This document shows, one piece after another, positions 9,447 to 18,836 of a stretch of 58,995 nucleotides of DNA; positions within the stretch are counted from its first letter, which is position 1; every line of letters begins with the position of its first letter. The notes beneath the pieces are model-generated. The model saw nothing but the letters and a program-made list of their open reading frames with translations. It was not told the origin of the DNA and did no database searches. The position numbers were made by a program, and so were the translations under genes. Where the stretch lies: NCBI GenBank assembly GCA_023150835.1, contig JAKLKB010000025.1, positions 1 to 58,995 of the forward strand, written 5' to 3'. This stretch comes from Myxococcota bacterium. GTDB lineage: Bacteria; Myxococcota_C; UBA6777.

Positions 9447-12400
9447 TTAAGGGGTTTGCTGCGTTAATTGGCGGAGGTATTCAGCGGGAGGTGCGTTGGG
9501 GGGTGGATTGAGTCCACGCACCTCGAAGGAGGCCGATGAGGCCGCAGCACTCGGAGAAAGGCGTGCTTTGAACCAGTATTCTCCTGCGGGCAGAGACTCG
9601 TACATCATGCAAGCGCGGGCGAGCGGCTGCATGGAGCGGTTGTACAAGACGCAGCGGGTTTTTTCGTGAGCAGCGACCAAACCAAGCCCGATCTTGGAGG
9701 CTTTGGGGACACGGACAGCAAACCACAGGGCGGAGCTTTGGGAGAGCAGGTAGGGTCCGTGGCGTCCTTCGGATTGCCAGACAAGGGGTTGTGTGGAAGC
9801 CAGAAGATGAACGGAGGCGGAGGTTTGGTGGCGATGGCGCAAGCCGATCCAGTAGTGTCCTTTGGTGAGGGGGAGGGACAGCGTACAGCCGTGAGGGGCG
9901 CTGTGACTAAAGAAGGCAGGTTTGCCGATCTCTCCGATGGCGCAAACAAGGGCGTTTCCATGTGCGCGGAAGGTGAGGACGTGTGTGTTGTCGGCTTGGT
10001 AACGGAAAAAGGCTTGGGTTCCTTTAAAGGTCGCGTGTCGTCCAAGAGCGGGGAAGGCAGAGAATGGCGAAGCGGAGGTTGCGTAAGGTGCGTTCCATCG
10101 GGCCTGATGGCGTTGCTGATGTTGTACAAGTGCGATGCGTCCGGCAAGGCGGCTGGTGTGGACAACGAAGATTGCGGAGCCTTGGAGGTGATCGAGTGGT
10201 TGCTTGCAACCGTCGAGGAATCGGCCTTGGGGGAGTTGGAGTTGACAGGAGAGGCCGCGCCCAAGGGCTTGGAGGGTGGTGTGAGCGAGCGGTAAGCGAA
10301 CAGGGACACGCAAGATCGGCTGCATGGAGGAAGCGGCCCATTCGTGCGAAGTATTGGGCGAGAGGGAGATCGGTGTGTTGTGGATCTCGTGAGCGGTGAA
10401 GGCGTATTGAAGGGGAGAATCACCTGCTTGGAGAGTGAGTGTGGCAGATGAGGGAAGAGGGAGAGACCACAAGCAGCTTTGTGTGGTGCCGGTACTTTGG
10501 CAAGAAGCGATCAGTTGTGTTCCTTGGTCGGAGGGAGAGGTCAACAGCGCAATCCCCGCGCCTTGGAGCGTGAGGTGTCCTTGGAGCCCGGTCCATCGGG
10601 GCATACGGATCTGGGTGGATTGTTTGGCTGCGAGCGTGTGGGTTCCCGTCTCGCCTGAAAAGGCTGTGTCGGAGGTGGTGGGCGTGGAAAGGTCGATGGG
10701 CTGGACCAAAATAGTGCCTTGACGGATCGTATCGGCGGCGCTTTCGCGGGGACGCCAGAGGCTGAGGGAGTGTTGCCCTGCCTTGAGGTAGGCGAGCAGG
10801 TGACAGCGGAGATCATCGCGTTGTGGGGGCCAGATCCCGCGTTGTGTGCCGATCTGACAGCCCCAACGAGAGCTACCTTCGCCACGTATCTCGATCTGGT
10901 AAAAGCCCTCTTTGGCGAGGGAGATCTGGAAGCGTTTGCTTTGATCGGCTGGGACTTGGATGGCGAAGCGATGGTTGGGAAGAAACGGAAATTCGGTGAT
11001 GTGGATCTGTAGGTTGTGGAGACCTTTTGCGCTGACGCCCAACCATCCGAGATGATGGCCTGCTTGGAGGCTCAAAGCCTCCGTACAAGAGACCCATCGC
11101 AGCGTGCCGCCGAGGGGAGCGAGGCCACAATAAGCTTGGGGGTGTCCTGTGACGTTCAGTTTGTAGATGCCGTCTTGGGGGATCGCGAAGTGCACAAATG
11201 CGTGATCGCGGCGACTTACGCGAAAGGTGTGGGGCTTGCCTTCTGTGATGGCGGTAGCAGGGAGGCTTTTGAGGCGTGCGTAGGCTTTGTGTGTTTGGCT
11301 GTAGAGAGAGCGAACGCGCCAACGGTATTGTCCGGGGCCAAGCAAACGGAACAGGGAGCATCTGCCCGAAGTACCGAGGACTTCTTGGGTTTGGACGTTT
11401 TCTAGCGCGCACCCAAGGTTTCTTCGGGAGCGTGTGTCGATCTGGATGGCAGTGATCTCTTGGAGTTGAAACAGCAAGCCTTGGATGGGTTCGCCTTGGA
11501 GATCGATGGTGGTGGACTTGGCTTGTGCAAAGGGTTGATCTTTGCCGGATGGACGGGACTTGAGAGAAAGCCATGTGCCTTTTCCAAGGCCGTTGAGGGT
11601 GAGGGTGTAGAGGCCCGCAGGCAAAAGCTCGGATAGACGGCAATCCCAGCGTTCTTTGCGCATATCGTCGTTGGTGCTGAGGATCTTTCCGTTGTCAGCG
11701 CGTGCAAGGGTACACCATACGTCGGGATCGCCTTCGGTTTGGAGATCGAGGCGAGCGCGTTCGTGGAGGCGGATCTGGAGGGTGGAAGGGACTTCGCGCC
11801 AAAGCCATGTGCCGGGGGCGCTTTCGATGACGCGCAGTCCGATCTCATAGCGCTCCTCTGTTTTGCTTTCGTTGTGTTGTACGGCCAATCGGTAGGTTCC
11901 GGCAGGAGTGCGGAAGGTGGCTTTTCCGTTTTTGATCTCGGCGATGAACTGCTTTCCAGCAAACAGGCGGCCTGTAAAGTCTTTGCTGAGCGTGGCTTCG
12001 AGGGTCATCTCGACAGGGATCTTGACCTCAAAAGCGTCCGCTCCAAGGGGCGAGATCTTGGTGTGATAAAGTCCGTACAACGGGAGCGTGGCGACGGATT
12101 CGCTGCTCTCGGGGCCACGCTCCAGCTCGATGGCTTGGAGCGAGACACTTTTTTGGCCTTGGAGGACGTTGGCGCGCAGGTGCGAAAGCAGAGCGGAGGG
12201 CGTAGAGGCCGAAGGCGTTTCGCTGTCATAACGGCGATAGCGTCGGTCGGTGGGTGAAGGGGTGGCGCTTTGGAGGGTGCGGGGGGCATCGGCGTTGGGA
12301 GCGGTGTAATAGGGATCGAAGGTATCAGCTTGTACTCCGTAGGCTTCATCGGGGAGAGGCCAAAAGAAGCGTACGCGATCGTTTTGATAGATCATGACGC

Positions 12401-14753
12401 GGTAGCGGGCCTCTTGGCGTGTGGGGAAGATCCACAAAGAGTAATCGCCGGCTTCAAGCTCTCCCATCCAACGGCAGGGTTTGCCCGAACTGATCGGCCA
12501 ATTGCCCTTGGCTTCGAGGCGGCAGATCAAGAGCTCGTCGTGGCTAAAGGTTTGAAGGGTGTATGGGGCGGTTTTGTAGACACGAAGGTTGTGATAACGT
12601 CCATGAGAAGGGCGAGTCAACGAGTACACACGCTTTTCTGGAGTAAGACGCGTGGCGTGGCCTTTTACGCTGAGGGGTTGGGCGAACAAGCGGAGAGCGC
12701 CGGAGCTTGCGCCTTGAGTGGCGACGCGCAGGCGGTATTCGCCGACGGGAAGGTACTGGATCATGAGGCAATTGTAGCCGGGACCGTTTTGGGCTTCTTG
12801 GAAGAGCTTGGGTTCGGCGGGGGTTTGTAGGGTGCAGGCGGTGCGTACGAGTCCTTGGGTCTCGATGCGATAAAGCCCGCTGCGCGTGACGTTCCAATGA
12901 AAGGTGCGTTGCTCACTGTGAGCGAGCGAAAAGGCGGTGGGGATTCGCAGCGGAAGATTGGGGAGTGCGGTGGGTTCGGGAGCTTCGGCAGAAAAGGGGT
13001 GTGTTTGAAAGGCTTGTGTGATGGCTTGGCGTGCCGAGGCGGGTGCAGAGGCTTTGTGAAAAGCTACGGAACCTGCGCGGACATGGCCGGGATCGCCTGT
13101 GTGTAGCACATAAAGTCCCGTTTGAAGGGCGACTTGGAAGCGGCATGGGCCTTGTTGGATGCGTGAGTGATCGGGATGGGGTGGGGTGTTGGGGGGGAGG
13201 ATATCGGGGATCAGTCGGCGTGACCAAGCGATACTTCCCGTGTTGTTGCCGGTGAGATGGATCTCGATCTTGTAGAGTCCGGCAGGGAGTTTGGAGACGA
13301 TCTTGCAGTTGCGTTTTTCACCGCCATCGTCGTTTTGAGCGATGCGTTCGCCTTTGTGGCTGACGATCGTGCAGATGGGATCTTGGCTTCCGTGGGTTTC
13401 GAGATGGATCGTGCCGGGATAGGGAAGGAAGAACCACTCGGCAAGACCGCCTTGTTGGAGCAGGGCGTGTTGTTTGTGGGGAGTCGCGGAGAGGGGGAGG
13501 GTGCGAGCTTGCAGGAGCTTGTGGGTGGTGGTGTCTTGCAGGAGGCAGCTTTGACCGAGGTTGTTGGCTTGGATGAAGTATTCGTCGGAGCGGAGGGTCT
13601 GTAACTCGTAAGCTCCCGTGATTCCTGCGTAGGTGGTGGCCGCGACGGTGGTTCCGAGAGAAACGGCGCTTTTTTGTGCAGGGAAGAGGTGATAGCCAAG
13701 GCTAATCGATTGTTGTGCGAAGCCGGTGGCGACGAGAAGATAGCGCTGGCCTGATTGTATTGTGGTGTTCTCACGGCAATGGAAGGATCGTTGGAAGCGG
13801 TAGCGATACATGGAGCAGGAGGAGATGAGCCGGTGGTTTCCGAGGGGATCAAAGAGGTAAAGGCGAAGCCCAAAGCGGCGGTCGCTTTGTCCGACAAAGA
13901 GCATACGAACGGAGGGTGCGGAGTGGGTTTGGGGGAGGGAGAAAGCAAATTCGCGGATTCCGTTGCTGGCGGTTGTGTGGGTTTGAAGCTGGGCGACAGG
14001 CAGGAAGGTTTCGCCGAAAGAGACGTAGGCATCGGCTTCTTGGGTGCTTTGACCACGAGGGGGAGGGAGGGAGGTGTCGCCGTAGAGGGCGAAATGGTAG
14101 ATGCCTGCTTCGAGGACGCCCGAAAGGTTGCAAGTGCGGTGGTAGCCTTGGTTGGAGTAGACGTTGGCGTTTTGGGCGGTGGTTTGGAGGCCGGTGGCCC
14201 ATCCGTGAGCATCAAAGAGGCGGCATGCGAAAACGGTCGGTCCCATCGAGCGGATCTGGACATGGCGGCGTTCTAGGACTTCGACGCGGTAGGTGTTGAA
14301 GTGGAGGCGCTTGAGTGAGGTGGTTTGTTCGACGCCTGATTTCAGGACTTCGCTGGCGGAGGCTTCGTAGCGCAGGAAATGAAGTTTGGTTTGTTGGAGT
14401 GTGCCTTGTTTTGCTCGGATCTCGATGCGGTAATCGCCCGCTGCGAGGTGGAGATCGAATCGGCAGTTTTTGCTTTGGCCGCTGTCGTCGTCGGTGGCGA
14501 AGAAGCCGCGCCAACGGTCAAATAGGCGGCATACGGTGTCGTTTTCGCCCGAAGTTTCGATGCGAAACTCACCTTTTTGCTTGACGCGCAAGACAAAGAA
14601 CAGGCGTTTTTGTTTCGTGATCTGGATGACTTCGCCTTCTTGAACTTCTCGATCAGCGGCTTGTGTTGGAGCGCTTGGTAGGAAGCACCCAAAACACAAG
14701 AGGATGGCGACAAGCCATCGGGGTGGTTTGCGGTCTTGCTTGTGATAGATCAT
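9447..14753 (-). CDS. Giant exported protein of repeated PPC-like beta domains
   Basis: About 1768 residues. The ATG at 14753 has AGGAG upstream and begins a signal peptide (hydrophobic core WLVAILLCFGCFL, likely cleavage after PTQA). The rest is a chain of roughly 100-residue beta-rich units. Each unit has the pattern Gly-x-Tyr/Phe-x-Ile/Leu, a Cys (for example DTVCRLF, DPICTIV, DVWCTLA), an Asp-rich turn (DDDSG, NDDGG, NDDM), a second Cys (NCRF, NCKI, DCRL) and then LPAGLYKIEI-like. This resembles bacterial pre-peptidase C-terminal (PPC) domains with a conserved disulphide, and at least ten units are recognisable. No protease or other catalytic motif is visible. It lies 264 bp upstream of the A2M gene on the same strand, so the two may be co-expressed. 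Function unknown; a surface scaffold or binding role is inference. Confidence 0.8.
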   Translation of the reverse strand: MIYHKQDRKPPRWLVAILLCFGCFLPSAPTQAADREVQEGEVIQITKQKRLFFVLRVKQKGEFRIETSGENDTVCRLFDRWRGFFATDDDSGQSKNCRFDLHLAAGDYRIEIRAKQGTLQQTKLHFLRYEASASEVLKSGVEQTTSLKRLHFNTYRVEVLERRHVQIRSMGPTVFACRLFDAHGWATGLQTTAQNANVYSNQGYHRTCNLSGVLEAGIYHFALYGDTSLPPPRGQSTQEADAYVSFGETFLPVAQLQTHTTASNGIREFAFSLPQTHSAPSVRMLFVGQSDRRFGLRLYLFDPLGNHRLISSCSMYRYRFQRSFHCRENTTIQSGQRYLLVATGFAQQSISLGYHLFPAQKSAVSLGTTVAATTYAGITGAYELQTLRSDEYFIQANNLGQSCLLQDTTTHKLLQARTLPLSATPHKQHALLQQGGLAEWFFLPYPGTIHLETHGSQDPICTIVSHKGERIAQNDDGGEKRNCKIVSKLPAGLYKIEIHLTGNNTGSIAWSRRLIPDILPPNTPPHPDHSRIQQGPCRFQVALQTGLYVLHTGDPGHVRAGSVAFHKASAPASARQAITQAFQTHPFSAEAPEPTALPNLPLRIPTAFSLAHSEQRTFHWNVTRSGLYRIETQGLVRTACTLQTPAEPKLFQEAQNGPGYNCLMIQYLPVGEYRLRVATQGASSGALRLFAQPLSVKGHATRLTPEKRVYSLTRPSHGRYHNLRVYKTAPYTLQTFSHDELLICRLEAKGNWPISSGKPCRWMGELEAGDYSLWIFPTRQEARYRVMIYQNDRVRFFWPLPDEAYGVQADTFDPYYTAPNADAPRTLQSATPSPTDRRYRRYDSETPSASTPSALLSHLRANVLQGQKSVSLQAIELERGPESSESVATLPLYGLYHTKISPLGADAFEVKIPVEMTLEATLSKDFTGRLFAGKQFIAEIKNGKATFRTPAGTYRLAVQHNESKTEERYEIGLRVIESAPGTWLWREVPSTLQIRLHERARLDLQTEGDPDVWCTLARADNGKILSTNDDMRKERWDCRLSELLPAGLYTLTLNGLGKGTWLSLKSRPSGKDQPFAQAKSTTIDLQGEPIQGLLFQLQEITAIQIDTRSRRNLGCALENVQTQEVLGTSGRCSLFRLLGPGQYRWRVRSLYSQTHKAYARLKSLPATAITEGKPHTFRVSRRDHAFVHFAIPQDGIYKLNVTGHPQAYCGLAPLGGTLRWVSCTEALSLQAGHHLGWLGVSAKGLHNLQIHITEFPFLPNHRFAIQVPADQSKRFQISLAKEGFYQIEIRGEGSSRWGCQIGTQRGIWPPQRDDLRCHLLAYLKAGQHSLSLWRPRESAADTIRQGTILVQPIDLSTPTTSDTAFSGETGTHTLAAKQSTQIRMPRWTGLQGHLTLQGAGIALLTSPSDQGTQLIASCQSTGTTQSCLWSLPLPSSATLTLQAGDSPLQYAFTAHEIHNTPISLSPNTSHEWAASSMQPILRVPVRLPLAHTTLQALGRGLSCQLQLPQGRFLDGCKQPLDHLQGSAIFVVHTSRLAGRIALVQHQQRHQARWNAPYATSASPFSAFPALGRHATFKGTQAFFRYQADNTHVLTFRAHGNALVCAIGEIGKPAFFSHSAPHGCTLSLPLTKGHYWIGLRHRHQTSASVHLLASTQPLVWQSEGRHGPYLLSQSSALWFAVRVPKASKIGLGLVAAHEKTRCVLYNRSMQPLARACMMYESLPAGEYWFKARLSPSAAASSASFEVRGLNPPPNAPPAEYLRQLTQQTP

Positions 14754-15336
14754 GCGAAAGGCTCCTGTCCTCGGCTGCTTTGGAGGCGTGTGTGGTTTGG
14801 GGCGACGAAGGGGAGAAGCATCAAACAAAGAGAGACGAATATGCAAACGTTCTGCGTCCGATGGTATCGAGCGCTTGGCAACAGACATACTTTTGCGGGA
14901 AAGCGCTCTTTGTGTAGCATGGTCCTTTCTTTGGCTCAAGTTGTTGGTGTGTGCGCGGGCTAGGGTACACCCTCTCTCGCAGGATGTGTGAGGCCGATAT
15001 CTCGGGGCTTTGCGTGAGGATGGCCACACAAGGCTAGAGTCGCACAAAAGGGTTTGCATCACGGACTTGCGCAAACACAAGTAGTTTGGCTTTGTGAAGC
15101 GGGTGTGAACGCTGATCAAATCGGCGGCGAATTATTTTAGACTTACGCGTAGGACTTACGCAGTTCGATGGTTTTGGTGGGGTGCCACCCCATGCGCGCT
15201 AGGGAGCAAGGCTCCTTTGACTTCGTATTGGCGGGGTGATCGAGGATGAGTCGGAGGGGGTGGGGTTGCGATCGAAGAGATTGCGTTTTATGGGTGGGCG
15301 GTTGAGTTGTGGTCGCGAACAAAAAGGAGAGCGGTT
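14754..15336. other. Divergent intergenic region
   Basis: Separates the minus-strand PPC-repeat gene from a plus-strand small gene. Open frames here are out-of-phase extensions without ribosome binding sites. The only recognised element is a reversed partial R1 copy at 15171-15245. Promoters for both flanking genes should lie here, but no clean -35/-10 pair was found. Confidence 0.5.
15171..15245 (-). repeat. Dispersed structured repeat R1, partial reversed copy 5
   Basis: Carries the two-hairpin half of R1 in reverse orientation: GGTGGGGTGCCACCCCAT, then AGGGAGCAAGGCTCCTTT, then CGTATTGGCGGGGTGATCG. The CCGTGTTCG end is not recognisable, so this copy is truncated or diverged. Confidence 0.6.
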
Positions 15337-15765
15337 TTGAGACGAGAAGAGATTACCCAAGCAGAAGCCGAAGAGATCGCGCAATTGATGCAACAGCGGC
15401 ATCAGTCCTATCTGAACGAGGGAGAATATTTTGAGGTGAGCGGTTATCGTTCATCGGGCGAAGTGTATACGCAAGTGATCCTGCGGAACGCCGAGGAAAG
15501 TCTGTATTATCCCGTCGAATGCCAGATGGATATGTTGCGCAGCGATATCGAAGGCCCGCTTGAAGCGATGTATTTGTTGTTGGACTTTCAAGATTATTAT
15601 TTTGGTCGGTATTTGAGCGAAGATCGGGATGTGTATTTGGCGATCGATTGGGCAGAATACCAATTTGAGGATCATGTGATCGTGGCGCGAGGGCAGATCT
15701 TCAATCGCAAGTTGGAGCAGATGGCGGATCGGTTGCTTGCAGGCGAAAAGCTCGGTGAATGTTGA
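15337..15765 (+). CDS. Hypothetical acidic protein (about 142 aa)
   Basis: I do not recognise a family. The best start is TTG at 15337, eight bases after AAAAGGAGA. The frame is open from a TTG at 15307, but that has no ribosome binding site. The product is acidic and soluble-looking, rich in Tyr, Asp and Glu (DFQDYYFGRYLSEDRDVY), with an N-terminal helix of Glu/Ala/Gln and no signal peptide, membrane segment or Cys cluster. R1 copy 3 begins about ten bases after its stop, and ung follows on the same strand 166 bp later. Codon use matches the neighbours, supporting a real gene. Confidence 0.65.
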   Translation: MRREEITQAEAEEIAQLMQQRHQSYLNEGEYFEVSGYRSSGEVYTQVILRNAEESLYYPVECQMDMLRSDIEGPLEAMYLLLDFQDYYFGRYLSEDRDVYLAIDWAEYQFEDHVIVARGQIFNRKLEQMADRLLAGEKLGEC

Positions 15766-15774
15766 GAAAACTCC

Positions 15775-15891
15775 CCGTGTTCGAGGCCATTCAAGCGAGA
15801 GAGTCGTTGGTGTGAAAAACCTGTGATCGCTTCGCCAATGCGGGGTCAAGGGGTCGAAGATCCCTTGCGGGGTGTGGGGTTGAAACCCCAC
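15775..15891 (+). repeat. Dispersed structured repeat R1, copy 3
   Basis: Sits between the hypothetical gene and ung. It has CCGTGTTCG, TGTGAAAAACCTGTGATCGC, the hairpin AAGGGGTCGAAGATCCCTT at 15848-15866 and GTGGGGTTGAAACCCCAC. The loop-closing pair of the second stem is T-A here but G-C in copy 2. Confidence 0.8.
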
Positions 15892-15931
15892 TTCAACCGA
15901 AGAGTCGGAGCACTTTGAGGCAGAGGAACAG

Positions 15932-16633
15932 ATGACAGAAAAAGAACAGAAACGAACAGGCCCTCAGATGGAAGCTTCGTGGTTGGCGGTGTTGGGGGAG
16001 GAGTTCAAACAGCCGTATATGGCGGATCTGCGGGCTTTTCTTCAAGAAGAAAAGAAAAATCATACGATCTATCCGCCGGGATCGTTGATGTTTCATGCGT
16101 TTGAGCGAACACCGTATGACAGGGTGCGTGTGGTGATCTTGGGACAAGACCCGTATCATGGGCCGGGTCAAGCGCATGGCTTGTGTTTTTCGGTGCCTGA
16201 TGGGGTACCGCCACCGCCCTCTTTGGTCAACGTCTTTCAGGAGATCCACAGCGACTTGGGCTTAGCGATTCCATCGCATGGGAACTTGACGCATTGGGCC
16301 GAACAAGGGGTGTTGTTGTTGAATGCGGTGTTGAGCGTGCGTGCGCGTCAAGCGAACTCGCATGCGGGTCGTGGGTGGGAGACCTTTACGGATCGTGTGA
16401 TCGAAGCGATCAACGAAGGGCGAGAGGGTGTGGTGTTTGTGTTGTGGGGGAAATATGCCCGAGAAAAAGCGGGGCGGGTGGATCGCAAGAAGCACTTGGT
16501 GTTGACGGCGGCGCATCCTTCGCCGCTTTCAGCGAGCAACGGATTTTTCGGATGCCGCCATTTTTCAAAGATCAACCAATACTTTACGGGGCGTGGTGGA
16601 GCGCCGATAGATTGGTCTCTTCCGCCTCGGTGA
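15932..16633 (+). CDS. ung: Uracil-DNA glycosylase, family 1
   Basis: Excises uracil from DNA to start base-excision repair. The 233-residue length is normal for the family. Diagnostic motifs are all present in order: the water-activating loop VVILGQDPYHG, the Phe/Pro-rich PPPPSL loop, the uracil-recognition strand LLLNAVLSVR, and the DNA-intercalation loop HPSPLSA. ATG at 15932 follows AGAGGAA. The 3' end overlaps the convergent metallophosphoesterase gene by 50 bases. Confidence 0.97.
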   Translation: MTEKEQKRTGPQMEASWLAVLGEEFKQPYMADLRAFLQEEKKNHTIYPPGSLMFHAFERTPYDRVRVVILGQDPYHGPGQAHGLCFSVPDGVPPPPSLVNVFQEIHSDLGLAIPSHGNLTHWAEQGVLLLNAVLSVRARQANSHAGRGWETFTDRVIEAINEGREGVVFVLWGKYAREKAGRVDRKKHLVLTAAHPSPLSASNGFFGCRHFSKINQYFTGRGGAPIDWSLPPR

Positions 16634-18182
16634 CGAGACTCGGGGTTGAGGATAGGAGCTCCGAGGCAAGCAAGTGGGGCGTGGCTTGAAGTGTCCAGTT
16701 GGCGAGGTGGACGTAGGTGGTGTGATCGGTGTGCGCGATGATCACGAAGGGTTGGATTTGAGGGAGTGCCGCAGGGCGGTGTGTCGGGGCTTTTGGGGCT
16801 TTTGATGCAGAGGGGGGCGTCTTCGGATTTGGTGTGGTGGGTGTTGTTGTGTGTTGTGGAAGGGGGGTGATGGTGGGGCGGTTGTTGTGGGAGATGTGGT
16901 TGATTTCTTCGGATGGATGGGCAAGAGCGGCGCTCCATGTTCCGAGATTGATGTAGAGGTGTTTGTTGGAGAGGGGTTGCCGCTCGAAGAGGTGGTTGTG
17001 CCCGAAGATCGTGAGTGGGACGCGAAGTTGTTCGGTGATGTGTAGGGCTGCTGTGATCAGGCCGGGTGCTGCGGTGGTTGCGGGGAAGCGGCGTGCGAGG
17101 CGCAGATAGGTCCAGACAAAACTGCAAGAGATCATCGTGAGGAAAGCTGCGGTAGCATGGGGAGAACGCGCAGATCGCAAGCAGATCGCCACAAGCCACG
17201 CCGTCAACGAGACCAAGAGCAGACGGTCGAGATAGAGAAGTTGGACGAGATCGAAAGTGCGTGCGTAAAGGGGCGGTGCATGGCGTTTTTGGAGGGCATC
17301 GAGGCGTTGTGCGCAAAGGCCATGACGCGAGGCGATCTGGTCGAGGTCTTGGGGGGAGAGATGCGTCGTGCGTTGTTGCCAAGAGAGCCAAAACAGCCGA
17401 TAAATCGAGTCAAACGCCACACGAAACATCAGAGATTGCAAACGCAGCGGCTGGCGCAGGATGTGGCGAAAGATATCGTAAGTTCGCCAATGATCGGCTT
17501 CGTGGTGTCCGACGCTGGCGAAGGATTCTTGGCAGCGGTACTGGGCTTCTACGGCGAGATGGCTGACCGAACGCATGGAGGTGTGGAGGTCGGGTTGCAA
17601 GAAAGATTCGACCGTACACAGGCGATCGTGGAGGTGTCCGTGTTCGATGTGAAGGATGCCTTCTTCGGCATAGTACCAAGGGCAGAAGTGGAGTTGTTGG
17701 TGGAGTGTCGAAAGAAGAGAGTCACAATGGGCTTTGAGGGCGATCTGGCGGATCTGCTCGTAGAAGAGGCATTGAACGGAAGGGAGGTTGAGTTCGGCGT
17801 CGTGGTTTCCGGTGATGATGTAGATCTGGTGACCAGCGTGCATGAATGTCACCATCGCCCGAAAGATCCGAGGATACAGCGCGATCAGATGGCGTAGCTT
17901 GAGCAGGGCGCCCTCTTGATCCCATGCGGGGACGTACCATCGGTCGTCTTCGTAGGGGACGTGGGCGTGCATCAAGTCGAGCAGGTCGCCTGCGATCACC
18001 AAGCGCCACGGCTTGTTGTGGTGGGTGTGTTGGGTGTAGTAGTGCAAGAAAGCGGAAAACTGTTGATCTTGGAAGGAGACACGTTGTTGAACGGAGGCGC
18101 GGTCTTCTTGGGGGACTTGTTCGCCGAGGTGCAGGTCGCTGAGAACAAGAAGATTGTGCGAGGGGGGTTCTGGGTTCAACAT
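16584..18182 (-). CDS. Membrane-inserted calcineurin-like metallophosphoesterase (LpxH-like motif set)
   Basis: About 532 residues, start ATG at 18182 with AAGGAG upstream. Metal-binding motifs of the calcineurin-like fold are seen in order: LSDLHLGE (DxH), IAGDLLDL (GDxxD), ITGNHDAE (GNHD), an HGHLHD segment and GHNHLFER (GHxH). Between the last two motifs are two hydrophobic helices (LLLVSLTAWLVAICLRSA and AFLTMISCSFVWTYL). The final GHxH therefore lies after a membrane insertion within the catalytic domain. A Pro/Thr-rich linker and a C-terminal tail follow. No signal peptide, so the catalytic face is probably cytoplasmic. The substrate is unknown; the motif order is shared with UDP-2,3-diacylglucosamine hydrolases, but this protein is twice their length. 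Confidence 0.85.
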   Translation of the reverse strand: MLNPEPPSHNLLVLSDLHLGEQVPQEDRASVQQRVSFQDQQFSAFLHYYTQHTHHNKPWRLVIAGDLLDLMHAHVPYEDDRWYVPAWDQEGALLKLRHLIALYPRIFRAMVTFMHAGHQIYIITGNHDAELNLPSVQCLFYEQIRQIALKAHCDSLLSTLHQQLHFCPWYYAEEGILHIEHGHLHDRLCTVESFLQPDLHTSMRSVSHLAVEAQYRCQESFASVGHHEADHWRTYDIFRHILRQPLRLQSLMFRVAFDSIYRLFWLSWQQRTTHLSPQDLDQIASRHGLCAQRLDALQKRHAPPLYARTFDLVQLLYLDRLLLVSLTAWLVAICLRSARSPHATAAFLTMISCSFVWTYLRLARRFPATTAAPGLITAALHITEQLRVPLTIFGHNHLFERQPLSNKHLYINLGTWSAALAHPSEEINHISHNNRPTITPLPQHTTTPTTPNPKTPPSASKAPKAPTHRPAALPQIQPFVIIAHTDHTTYVHLANWTLQATPHLLASELLSSTPSLVTEAEETNLSALHHAP

Positions 18183-18836
18183 GATCGGCTCCTTGTGGGC
18201 GTTTGTTCCCTGTGTAGATGCTTGGGAGAAGGGAACGGGTGTGGTCTTCCTTTTTCTTTTGCGCCTTGCTCTTGACAAGGGGGTGACAGGGGATCAAATT
18301 CGCGGCCACTTTTGGGCTGACATCGGTCAGCCGAGGGTCTTTGCGGCTTTCTCGATGTTTCTTGCGGGCGGCTGATTGGGCGTTGACATCGCGTTTTTCG
18401 ATGGTTTCGCTTGGAACGCTCTGAAGCTCCTTCTTAGAAGAATGGTCTTCTTGAGATTCTTCTCGGAAGAACGGTCTTTTTTGTTGTGTATCTTTTGCAA
18501 CGAGGTGGATCGTTGATGAGACGTCCGATTTGTTGAGCGAGTCGTTGCCCTTGACAGAGGAAACCACCTCTTGCTAAAAAAGGCAACTTTGTGTTTTGTT
18601 GTCCAGAGGGTTGATTTGGATGCACCGCAAGACACAAGGCGGAACGGGCTGAGAAAGATCTTGTGAAGAAGATTTTTTCCTCGCCGTCAAGACATCCAGA
18701 GAGGCTGTGTGCCACCACAAACACACCGGCTGCTTGGATGGTTCCGTAAGAGGGAAGTGGTGCGATATCAAAACGCCGTGAGGATACGGCACCAGCGGGC
18801 AAAACCCCGTTGGGAGGGATGGAAGGAGTTGCGCAG
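18183..18836. other. Divergent intergenic region
   Basis: No convincing gene. The minus-strand frames at 18327-18635 and 18434-18802 are low-quality and overlap each other. Visible features are a pair of imperfect repeats around 18427-18482 (TTCTT, GAAGAA, GGTCTT motifs) and a possible promoter at 18551-18580. Confidence 0.5.
18551..18580 (+). promoter_or_regulatory. Possible sigma-70 promoter upstream of the DksA-like gene
   Basis: TTGACA at 18551-18556, an 18-base spacer and TAAAAA at 18575-18580. It would give a leader of roughly 250 bases before the zinc-finger gene. The spacer contains the short palindrome GAGGAAACCACCTC. Confidence 0.3.
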
